Below, in pieces: positions 11,151 to 19,309 of a DNA stretch of 64,000 nucleotides. The position numbers and the translations under genes were made by a program. A model generated the notes under the pieces. It searched no databases. It worked only from the letters and a program-made list of their open reading frames with translations, and was not told the DNA's origin. Numbering within the stretch: the stretch's first letter is position 1; every line of letters begins with the position of its first letter. Origin of the DNA: Vigna angularis (lineage: Eukaryota > Streptophyta > Magnoliopsida > Fabales > Fabaceae); contig NC_068974.1 of NCBI RefSeq assembly GCF_016808095.1, forward strand, positions 18,104,001 to 18,168,000. The letters are read 5' to 3'.

Positions 11151-12266
11151 ATGGCTGAATCTTCAAGAAGGAGGAGAAGAAGAACCAGTGCTGTTTCGGA
11201 GAATCTTGTTCCAACAAGAGATGCTACCGTAGAAGGGTGGCTCTCCGATGAAGCAGATCAACTATCTTTCTCACGATTCTGGAAGGAAAGGAAGCTGATC
11301 AAGCAAAAATTCATTGATCTATCCTGGTATATATCTTACAACTTTTCCTTCCCAAATCTCATCATTGAACAAGGAGTTCAACACTTTATGGAACTCCGTG
11401 GAAGGTATTATCCGGATCTCGTTCGGACTTTCTATTACAATTTAAAGATCCGGGATGGGGTGTTTCAAACAAGAGTAAAAGGTGTAGACATTGTCTTGGA
11501 CAATGACACTTGGACTAATGTTGCAAAAGTCCCTGTCTTAGAGCATTCTCAAACTATCCCAGATGACTTTGCACAATTCAACAAGATAGCGGTCTACCAG
11601 TCCTTTCTCCGTAATCCTCGTCAGCACAATGCGCGTCTTTTCCTTGCAGGTGGACTCAAGATGGAAGAACGTCTCCTACACTACCTCATTGTCTGGATTT
11701 TGTGCCCTAGAGGATCCAATCATGCCCAATGCTCTGAGACTGATCTCATCATCATGTACGGTATTCTTCAGAGCATTCCTCTCAATTGGCCTCATCTGAT
11801 TAAGACAATTATGTACAAGGCCAAAAGGTTAGATGTAGCCCCTCTTCCATATCCTCTCCTAGTTTCCCAAATCTGTGTGTTCAAAGGAGTGGATATCACC
11901 AATGAAAACCATGAGACTGTCCTCCCTGGTCATAAGGTTGGAGATAATTCCCTAAGACAAATGGGTTTTACCAAACAGGGACAATCTTACATACATCCTG
12001 AGGATGCTATTGAGGGCAATGAAGATGAAGCTGAAGATATTCCAATGCCTGATCCCACAAATGTTGCTGGCCCATCTCAAGTCCATGAGGAATACAGTCT
12101 AGAATGTCTCTCTAGACAAATGACTGAGATGACTCGCCTTCAAACTGAGATGATGAACATCCAAAACATTCGCCATGAAGAAATTTGTACTCATCTCCGA
12201 AATTTAGACACTAGGGTTTCTGGTTTAGAGCAACATCTTCTTAGTGATGAAAGTGATGAATTCTAG
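11151..12266 (+). CDS. SIRE env-like protein, 371 aa
   Basis: The ORF is intact although gag-pol is broken. It starts MAESSRRRRRRTSA, a strongly basic N-terminus, and contains a globular region (about 30-250) including VDIVLDNDTWTNVAKVP and LHYLIVWILCPRGSNHAQ. This pattern resembles the domain annotated as putative plant transposon protein in such ORFs. An acidic linker (about 285-305) and a C-terminal helix likely to form a coiled coil (SRQMTEMTRLQTEMMNIQ) follow. I see no signal peptide and no clear membrane anchor, so the name env-like reflects position (after pol), not proven function. It is expressed either from the candidate promoter just upstream or by readthrough of the pol stop. Confidence 0.8.
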   Translation: MAESSRRRRRRTSAVSENLVPTRDATVEGWLSDEADQLSFSRFWKERKLIKQKFIDLSWYISYNFSFPNLIIEQGVQHFMELRGRYYPDLVRTFYYNLKIRDGVFQTRVKGVDIVLDNDTWTNVAKVPVLEHSQTIPDDFAQFNKIAVYQSFLRNPRQHNARLFLAGGLKMEERLLHYLIVWILCPRGSNHAQCSETDLIIMYGILQSIPLNWPHLIKTIMYKAKRLDVAPLPYPLLVSQICVFKGVDITNENHETVLPGHKVGDNSLRQMGFTKQGQSYIHPEDAIEGNEDEAEDIPMPDPTNVAGPSQVHEEYSLECLSRQMTEMTRLQTEMMNIQNIRHEEICTHLRNLDTRVSGLEQHLLSDESDEF

Positions 12267-12609
12267 GACTTATTTGCTTGTCTTGTTTGTTTGGTTTTAT
12301 GATTATGTGCATCCTTAATAAAAAGTGTTGTTTATTTCATCTTTCAATATGCCTTATCTCTTTTTATTTAGGGGGAGCACGCATTTTTTTCTTCTAATCA
12401 AAAAAGGGGGAGAAGAAAGTTTAAAATTATTATTTTCTATTAATCTCTCTTTTTATGAGTTGTGACTGTTTCAGATTATTAAAAAGCTTTAAACTCAGAG
12501 GAATTATTATTTTCTATTAATCTCTCTTTTTATGAGTTGTGACTGTTTCAGATTATTAAAAAGCTTTAAACTCAGAGGAATTTTTGATCATCATCAAAAA
12601 GGGGGAGAA
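12267..12609 (+). repeat. SIRE 3' untranslated region with 77-bp tandem duplication and polypurine tract
   Basis: Two adjacent copies of a segment of about 77 bp start near 12426 and 12503 with ATTATTATTTTCTATTAATC. The polypurine tract AAAAAGGGGGAGAA touches the 3' LTR at 12610. A second purine-rich stretch, AAAAAAGGGGGAGAAGAAAG, lies near 12400. Confidence 0.8.
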
Positions 12610-13642
12610 TGTTGGCAAAAATCAACTATGAAGTTTTGATGATGAACAGAGTTGCACAAGTCAAGACAAATTGAAGATTTATGTATTTTTATAAAGCTTT
12701 TGTAATAATCAAAGTTGATGAAGTAGTACTCACAAATGTATTAGGACCGATTATTGTAATTTACATTTAAATGCTGTTGAGTTTCGTCCTCATTCTGTTT
12801 TAATCGATTAAACCTAGTTTTAATCGATTAAAACCGAGGCTGGCCCTGAAAACCCAAGTGCCACTGGAATAATCGATTAAAGTGTATAATAATCGATTAG
12901 CTAATCGATTAATCCTGAGAATAATCGATTAACACTGACCGTTGGGGATTTCAGATTTGAAAAACTAGCCGTTGTATTCATTTTAATCGATTAAATGCGT
13001 TAGATGGCCCGTTTTCGAAGAATGGAAGGGTATTAGGCTGAGTCTATAAATTGGCTCACTTTTTCTCTCATAAACAACTCTTCCCTTGTGCTAAAGATCT
13101 CTGAATTCTTTGAGAACTCTGTGAATTTGCTGAAGCTAAGGAAACTCTTGTCTGCAAAGTCCTGAAGTGGTACTGTGGTGACAGAGGAATAACTTGTTCA
13201 TCCTTGGTGTGTCTGAGGAAGTGCCTGGAAGAGATTCATCCTTCGTGAAGCATTCGAAGGAGGTGGTCATCCTTTGTGAAGATTCAAAGGAGGTGTAAGT
13301 TCATCTCTTGTGGTTTCAAGAGAGGTGGTAATTTCTAAACTATTACAAATTGTTTTTCTGTGTGACTAATATTTGTAACTGTTTTGTGATAGTGAAAAAG
13401 GTTTATCTTGTTTGAGATAAGCGACTGGACGTAGGATCCTAGTGATCTGAACCAGGATAAAATCACCTGTGCAATTTTTCTCTTTCCCTTACTCTATTAT
13501 TTACATTCAATTATCTGCTTAGTAAGAAAGAATTAAGAGAAAAATATTAAAAAGGCAAAATAAAAGTATATAACCAATTCACCCCCCCCCCCCCCTCTTG
13601 GTTTGTTACCACGCTAATAATTCCGCTGCAGCGATTCTAACA
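12610..13642 (+). repeat. SIRE-type 3' LTR
   Basis: 1033 bp, same ends as the 5' LTR, with seven AATCGATTA palindromes. A run of 14 C lies near 13582-13597 where the 5' LTR has six. The TSD GGGTA follows at 13643-13647. Confidence 0.92.
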
Positions 13643-14365
13643 GGGTAGAGTCACATCAGATTCTCCACCAATTTGTGCAAATACTTCTTCCTCTCTGACC
13701 TTGCGGCACACTTGCATCAGATTTCTATCAAGTAAGTCTTGTAGAAAAATCTCGAATTCCATACATTCCTCAATAGAGTGCCCGGCCTCCGGATGGAGTG
13801 CGCACGCTATACCCAGATCATAATCGCCCTTCACTAGGCCCTTCTTCAACAAAGCTTCAAAGATAAACCTCCTAGAAACTTCGGATTTCGCCCACATCTC
13901 TTATCAGATCATGGTTTCCAACCTCGACGGCGTTCGTCGAGGAACTCCCGTGCCCGGACAATGGATTAGTATCGACGCTGGGCTGGTTCTCTTGAAACTT
14001 TAACCAACTCGAATATATGAGAGCCTGAACTTTGTATTTGAGAGCCATACATCCTTCGGTCGAGTGGCCAACGCCTCCTGCATGATAACTACACCGGGCA
14101 TTTGCGTCATAACCCCTAGGGTACGGCGGCTGTACAGGCTTCATCGGGCAAATGGCGACCAGACCCTTTTTGACTAGGTTAGGTAACAATTCAGTGTAGG
14201 TCATAGGGATTGGGGTGAACCTAACAAATTGATTTCCCCTTGGGTTGTTGTTGTGACCCACATTTAGATTTGGGCCCATGTTTGCGGCCGGTCTTGAAGC
14301 TTCGGTTGGGATACGCTACGGTGGATAATACGCTTGTTGTTGTTGAGGCCTAGCTTGGTGAGCAA
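13643..14365 (-). pseudogene. Ogre gag C-terminal segment
   Basis: Two overlapping frames carry the C-terminal part of a Tat-type gag. 14279-13895 includes FTPIPMTYTELLPNLVKKG and two cysteine/histidine segments such as CSYHAGGVGHSTEGC. 13897-13643 continues with IFEALLKKGLVKGDY and CALHPEAGHSIEEC. A frameshift near 13895 separates them, and a stop lies in the frame near 14320. The piece joins the protease part across the copia insertion and the gag core (31076-31856) across the Athila array. Histidine and cysteine spacing differs from a classic CCHC knuckle. Confidence 0.75.
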
Positions 14366-15670
14366 TGATGGACAAATTTATGAGCACCAAAATATGATGT
14401 CACAAACTTGTTTTTCAATCGGCAAGTATGACCGAATCGTTCAAGTAATAAACTTGGTAAGACCAAGTATCGTTCTTCCCAAAGGACTCACGGCCTAGTT
14501 TAGTTATGTGATTTGTTGATTAGCTAAGACTTACAAACGAAATAATTGAGATCTTATATGCAAAAGACGAAATTTAAATATGTATGCATGAAGTTTTGAT
14601 CAATGGCAAAAAGCAAAAGATAAACACTTTCAATGAAATCTATGAATGAATATGTTGTTGGGGGTCAATTTCATCTCATCCACTCTCATACATTTTAGGA
14701 ATTCAACATTCAAATCATCATTGTTAATGCCACTCTCTAAAGTACCATTCTAGATGGCTTCTCCCTAATCACGAGTTCATACAATTCCTAGCATTCCTAA
14801 TGATTAGTTCATAAGTGCAGGAGCTTAACGACAACCAATATAATATTGGGAGAAATTCCCCAGATCTAGACTTCCCCGTACGTGCCCGTATCGACAAAAC
14901 CAATGATCATGCATTGAATGAGTTAAACTATGCAAGCATTAAGCAAAGAGGAAAAACCCTAACTAATGATGAAAGAAAGCATAAATCTTAGATTAAGATG
15001 CAAGCATAAATTCCATATATGAGAGCTTCAAGAGATTACATTGATTCCCCAACAAACATACAAGGTTTAGTTCACCATATTCATGGTGAACCTAGATGAA
15101 TTACAATGAAAGTATGATAGAATAAACCCTAAAAAGGTGAAGAGGTAGCCTGAGCATCCAAGATCCTCCTTCAAAGGGGTGGAAGAGAGAGTGTTTGCCT
15201 CGTTTCTGCCAAAGATACCTAACCCTAGGAAACCCTAAGGCTTATATATCATTCGTAAATTACAAAATTTTAGGTCCAAGCCCATTAAAGTGCCGCTCAG
15301 CGGTAAACTACCGCTCAGCGGTAAGTGCGTCAGCTCGGTTCTTCCCCTCAACGGCCATTTTGCCCCTCAGCGGTCCTCCCGTGAGCTTCTGAGTGCCGCT
15401 CAGCGGTAAACTGCCGCTGAGCGGTGCCTTCGGCTTCTCCTTTTGCACTCTTTGATTCCTTTTCTGATTCCCTCTCTCTCATTCTTCACTTCTTTCACTA
15501 AATTCACCTTAAAACCTGCACAAAAACACTGAAATCAAGCATAAACCTGTCCAGCTCTCTTATTTCTGAAAATATGGATAAAAGTATGATTTCAAGCTAG
15601 TTTCTAAGTCTAAAGGTTGCTTTTAGTATCAATTTTAAGCATGAAAATAACAGTTTTTCAACTGTTATCA
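14366..15670 (-). repeat. Athila-type LTR 1 (3' LTR of the array)
   Basis: TGATGG to TATCA, 1305 bp. On the minus strand, CCGCT(G/C)AGCGG palindromes at 15292-15424 lie directly upstream of a TATA-like GATATATAAG (15241-15250). It differs from LTR 2 by about one base (T versus A near 15117). Confidence 0.92.
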
Positions 15671-16940
15671 CAACCCCAAACTTAGAACTTTACTTGTCCT
15701 CAAGCAAACAAAATGTAACTCAATCTCCAACCAATTCATATGATGGTTCACTCATTCAAAAATCCTCTTTTCCAAGATAAGTAACAACTTCACTCAAACT
15801 TATGACCAAGAGTTCATTCAAGATGTGCACATGCTTTAGTGTTCACAAAGTCATTTAAATTCCAACAAATGCTATTTTTCATGAATGATCAATCAATTAA
15901 GCATGGATGTTCATGTGCTTATGGAATATTTCCTCACTAGGTAAAGTGTTTCACTCAACACACAAGTGTATAAGAGGTAAAGTGTTTCACTCCTTCACTC
16001 TACTATCACAATGTCACATGAATCAACTTTGCCTTTCATTTTACCACAATCAAAAACATTCACAAGCATGCATCATCACAAGGACTTTTCAATGGCTTAT
16101 AATGTGGCTGGGCTAACAAGAAAATTGGTTTTTCTGGATCACAAAATCCTTGAGTTAAGAGAATCATAACAACACAATCATCTTATTCATTCCCAACTTT
16201 CTTTTACCTTTGCCTTTGCATTGAGCTTTACTTCTTTTTCTTTTCTCTTTGCATATTCTTACTTTTTAGCTCTCAGCTCAATGCTTTTCTTTTCATGTTT
16301 TCCCAATAACCCCAAACTTGAACATTTAACAATACCATACAAGATCTTCTACTTAACTCAAGGTAAAGATTTTAAATCAAAGGTTTTCAGTGTATGTTCA
16401 AGGCTAAAGGTTCAAAGGATAGAACACAACGTGTTCTCTTTTAGTAGGCTAACTTTATGAATTTGGCCAATAAAAAGGGTTCCAACAAATGGCCTTGATC
16501 ACATGATGCAAAACAAGCAATTGATTCAATCATAGAAAACCTGGGCAAAATCATTCATGCTTTCAAAGTAATAGCATTCAATCATACCAAAAACTCTGGA
16601 GCTCAAAACCTCACATATAAGCTCATTCACATTTGACATACACATCCTGCTTAATCTCACAATCACAATCATAATATCATGCATTTGTTCACAAAGCTTG
16701 TGAATCACCTGTATAAGCATTTTAATGTGCACATCTATCTCAACATCAATCAATAAGCATCATCAAGCAGTACTTATCACACAATCACAGTTAATAGCAA
16801 ACCATCATAACAAACCAGGTGTTCAATAGAGTACATCAAACCTAATCTAAAAACGAAAACAAAACAAGTTCAGAAAACTTAAACCACAAAAGCATAATCA
16901 TATGATAGCATTCATCAGTAAATGCTATCTCAGCTCCTCA
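15671..16940 (-). other. Athila 3' untranslated region of unit 1
   Basis: About 1.27 kb between the env-like stop and the LTR. The polypurine tract on the minus strand is TTTGGGGTTG (15671-15682). No conserved reading frame is present; short ORFs differ from related copies at 33160, 43545, 50500 and 58100, although the DNA is clearly homologous. That suggests non-coding constraint or common descent only. Confidence 0.75.
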
Positions 16941-18170
16941 TCAGTCTGAGCTGTCCTCTGTATCTTCCTCTTCCTCCTCATCATCATCAAATGCATCCTC
17001 CTCCTCAGCATCATCTTCTTCCATATCTCTAGCTGAAGCTTCAGCTGCTCCAGCTCCTCCTCCATGTACTGGTTCTTCTGGCCAAGCTACTACATTGTGG
17101 AATTCATCCATAGTCCACCTGTGGGCTGGAGGTGTATCATACATCCCCACTATCATCTCAGCAGTGGCCACCTGCCCTCTGTGAATGGACTGCAACTGAG
17201 CACCTATAAGAGACATATACATGTCCCTCATCTGGAATGGTTCTGCTTCATGTGTATCAGCAGATGTCTGGCTCTGTGCTGGCCCTCTCTCTCTACGAGC
17301 ACGGCGTGGTGGAACTGGCTGAGCAGCATCCTCACCTCCACAGTACTGTCTGTAATAGGCCTCATCAATAGCTTTTCTTGGCCTCTCAAATGGTGGAACA
17401 GAAGTTTCCACCCCAGCTAGCTTGCAAAGGTGAGTAATCAAAGAAGGATGTCCTAGTGGTGCTTTGTTGTTTGAGGTGTTAGCACATACACTAATTTCAT
17501 CAGCTATCACCTGCCCAATATTAACATTCAAATTTCTGATAGCACAGTAGATGAATAGTGCCCTGCTGAGAGTAATATCTGACACATGTGAACATGGCTG
17601 AATGTTGGCATGAGAAAATGCCATCCAATATTTTGCAAGAGGATTCAAATCTGTCCTCCTAATGTTAACCACTGAGCCAGATCTATTCCTTTGGAAGTGT
17701 CCTCCAGGTATACACAACACTCTCTCCACATCCTCAAAATCAGCACCTTCCTCCATGCAAAGAGCAAACTGACATTGCTCACAAGCCCACACAGTGTCCA
17801 GGAAGTTGTTGATAGAATCAGGATCATACCTGATAGCATGGCCTCTAACATAGCCCAAATAATTCTCAGCTGGATAATCACCAATCTTCTTTGCATTGGT
17901 GTAAAATTCCTTCACCACAGCTATGTTGGCAGGTGCAGGATAAGTAGCTAGCTTTCCCCAATCATTCCCTAACACTTGCTCTCCAAATTGAGGAGCAAAG
18001 TTAGGTATCATTCCAACCTTTCTCTCCATCAGAAGTCTCCTGTCCTGAACCACCCTAAAGTGCTTCTCATGTTTCCTAGAGAGGAACCTGCCAGAATGAG
18101 GTTGCTCTGGTTCCTTTTCCTTTCTCTTGGTTGCCATGGTTTTCAATCTTTTTCCTGATGAAGATGCCAT
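16941..18170 (-). CDS. Athila env-like protein, unit 1, 409 aa
   Basis: I start the ORF at the ATG at 18170 (MASSSGKRLKTMATKRKEKE), because the in-frame upstream extension is U-rich and ends at a splice-acceptor-like TGTAG just before it. The N-terminal 40 residues are basic. The middle (about 60-270) has FYTNAKKIGDYPAENYLGYV, RGHAIRYDPDSINNFL and ISVCANTSNNKAPLGHPSLI, the pattern of the plant transposon protein domain common in Athila ORF3. The last 30 residues are almost all acidic. No signal peptide or membrane segment is convincing. The copy at 24649 differs by two residues seen by eye. Function is unknown; env-like describes the position in the element. Confidence 0.82.
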   Translation of the reverse strand: MASSSGKRLKTMATKRKEKEPEQPHSGRFLSRKHEKHFRVVQDRRLLMERKVGMIPNFAPQFGEQVLGNDWGKLATYPAPANIAVVKEFYTNAKKIGDYPAENYLGYVRGHAIRYDPDSINNFLDTVWACEQCQFALCMEEGADFEDVERVLCIPGGHFQRNRSGSVVNIRRTDLNPLAKYWMAFSHANIQPCSHVSDITLSRALFIYCAIRNLNVNIGQVIADEISVCANTSNNKAPLGHPSLITHLCKLAGVETSVPPFERPRKAIDEAYYRQYCGGEDAAQPVPPRRARRERGPAQSQTSADTHEAEPFQMRDMYMSLIGAQLQSIHRGQVATAEMIVGMYDTPPAHRWTMDEFHNVVAWPEEPVHGGGAGAAEASARDMEEDDAEEEDAFDDDEEEEEDTEDSSD

Positions 18171-18172
18171 TC

Positions 18173-18589
18173 CTACATTCAAAACACAAACAAAACCACA
18201 GAACATGATGTTAATCATTAGTAAAACACAGAACACAACTCCTTTCGAAGCTAAACCACCGCTGAGGGCCAGAATTTCCCCTCAGCGCCACCAGTGCCAC
18301 ATTCCAACACGCAAAATTTCAGAAACCAAATCTGGCAGAGTGCCGCTCAGCGGCAGTTTACCCCTCAGCGGTAACTCTGCAGATTTTTGAAACTCTTGTT
18401 TTAAAGCTGTCCTAACTCCACCCAAATGCAATTTTCAGTCTTCCAGTTCATGATCATGCAGTTTAATCGGTTCAAACATCAAATATATCATCAAATCATG
18501 CATAGAAATCAAAACCCCTAAATATTCATGCTTTGACTATCACATTCAATTTCAAGAACCCTAGAATGAACAAAATGCATTTTACTTAC
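18173..18589 (-). other. Candidate leader intron of env-like gene, unit 1
   Basis: On the minus strand the donor is GTAAGT after CACCCAA (G at 18589). The acceptor is a U-rich run ending TTTTGAATGTAG (last G at 18173), two bases before the env-like ATG. Length is 417 nt. Palindromes CCGCTCAGCGG and relatives lie inside at 18258-18371. Splicing is inferred from the consensus match only. Confidence 0.5.
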
Positions 18590-18799
18590 TTGGGTGGAGA
18601 TGCTAAATGCAATGAGAATGCTTCCAAGCTAGAATGCTCTCTTCCAACCCCAAACTTTGATGGCACACTAGTGAAAAAGTGAGTGGAAGAGATTTTTTCT
18701 TAAGAGGGAAGAGTGAAAAGATGTGGAAAACCTAAGAGAAGATGTGTGGAAGTGTTTGTGCAGAGAAAAGCCTGGAAAGAAACCCTAAAACGCAGCTTG

Positions 18800-18900
18800 G
18801 GGTATAAAAATACCCTAATGGGCTCGGGTCCCGCTAAGGGGAACTAAAGCCCAATCTGCGAGAGTACCGCTCAGCGGCAAAATACCGCTCAGCGGCACTT
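18800..18900 (-). promoter_or_regulatory. Candidate promoter of env-like gene, unit 1
   Basis: Two CCGCTCAGCGG palindromes (18867-18877 and 18885-18895) are followed on the minus strand by AGCCCATTAGGG and TATTTTTATACC (about 18801-18830). The LTR has the same palindromes upstream of its TATA box. The TATA-like box here is weak in the sense direction; the other strand reads TATAAAAATA. Confidence 0.45.
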
Positions 18901-19036
18901 TCGTGATGTGCTCCTCTCCTTCTTTTCTTAACCTATGTGTCTTCCCTACATGCCCCTCATGGGTTCCCTGCAATTCAATGTTAAAAATGCTTATGCAAAT
19001 CCTAACTAAAATAAACAAACAGAAACAATCAATCAA

Positions 19037-19302
19037 CTGGGTTGCCTCCCAGGTAGCGCTTGTTTAACGTCACGAGCCTGACCCAAAATCCACCAACACC
19101 CATCAGTAGGTGTTTCAAACCTAGTATCCTTCAGTAGATACTTAACCACCTAGCATCCTTCAGTAGATGCTGGATCCAACAAAATATTTACAAGATAATG
19201 ACCACAAAGTAAAAATTACAAAACCAAAATCCAAATCAAAAGTTTGCAAATCACTAGGTTGCCTCCCAGCAAGCGCTCTTTTAACGTCATTAGCTTGACC
19301 CA
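19037..19302 (-). repeat. Duplicated conserved post-gag motif, unit 1
   Basis: Two copies of a motif of about 48 bp (19037-19084 and 19253-19302) share GACGTTAAA, AGCGCT and TGGGAGGCAACCC in minus-strand orientation. The spacer has short repeats of CATCCTTCAGTAGATG type. The first copy in transcription order starts just after the gag-protease stop at 19310. Homologous copies are at 26727, 26943, 44751, 49888, 50145, 57410 and 57667. Confidence 0.85.
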
Positions 19303-19309
19303 ATAAAGT

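Larger units (their letters stand above)
4857..13642 (+). mobile_element. SIRE/Maximus-type Ty1/copia retrotransposon, complete, with extra env-like ORF
   Basis: The 8786-bp element is flanked by GGGTA (4852-4856 and 13643-13647). Its LTRs begin TGTTGG and end TAACA. Order is LTR, iMet-type primer site, gag, protease, integrase, RT-RNase H, a spacer, an extra 371-aa ORF, polypurine tract, LTR. Integrase before RT defines copia; the gag start (NRPPLFTGENYAFWKVRMQ) and the downstream ORF point to SIRE/Maximus. By eye the LTRs differ by about seven substitutions, one 22-bp gap and poly-C length, so the insertion is fairly young. Stops and frameshifts in gag-pol mean this copy is not autonomous now. 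Confidence 0.92.

Noticed and set aside
12784..12985. CRISPR-like spacing of the AATCGATTA copies
   Set aside because: The repeats are short palindromes with irregular spacing in a plant LTR. No cas genes or uniform spacers are present.
14936..15240. Telomere-type AAACCCTAA strings in LTRs
   Set aside because: Single scattered copies in LTR R-U5 DNA, not a tandem telomeric array. They may be telo-box-like promoter words at most.
15907..16460. Small ORFs in the Athila 3' UTR, repeated at 23615-24168
   Set aside because: They recur only because the DNA is duplicated. In more diverged copies the frames are not kept.
18171..18236. Hydrophobic N-terminal extension of the env-like ORF as a signal peptide (MFCVLLMINIMFCGF)
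   Set aside because: The stretch is U-rich and ends in a splice-acceptor consensus just before the better ATG at 18170. Hydrophobicity follows from the base composition.
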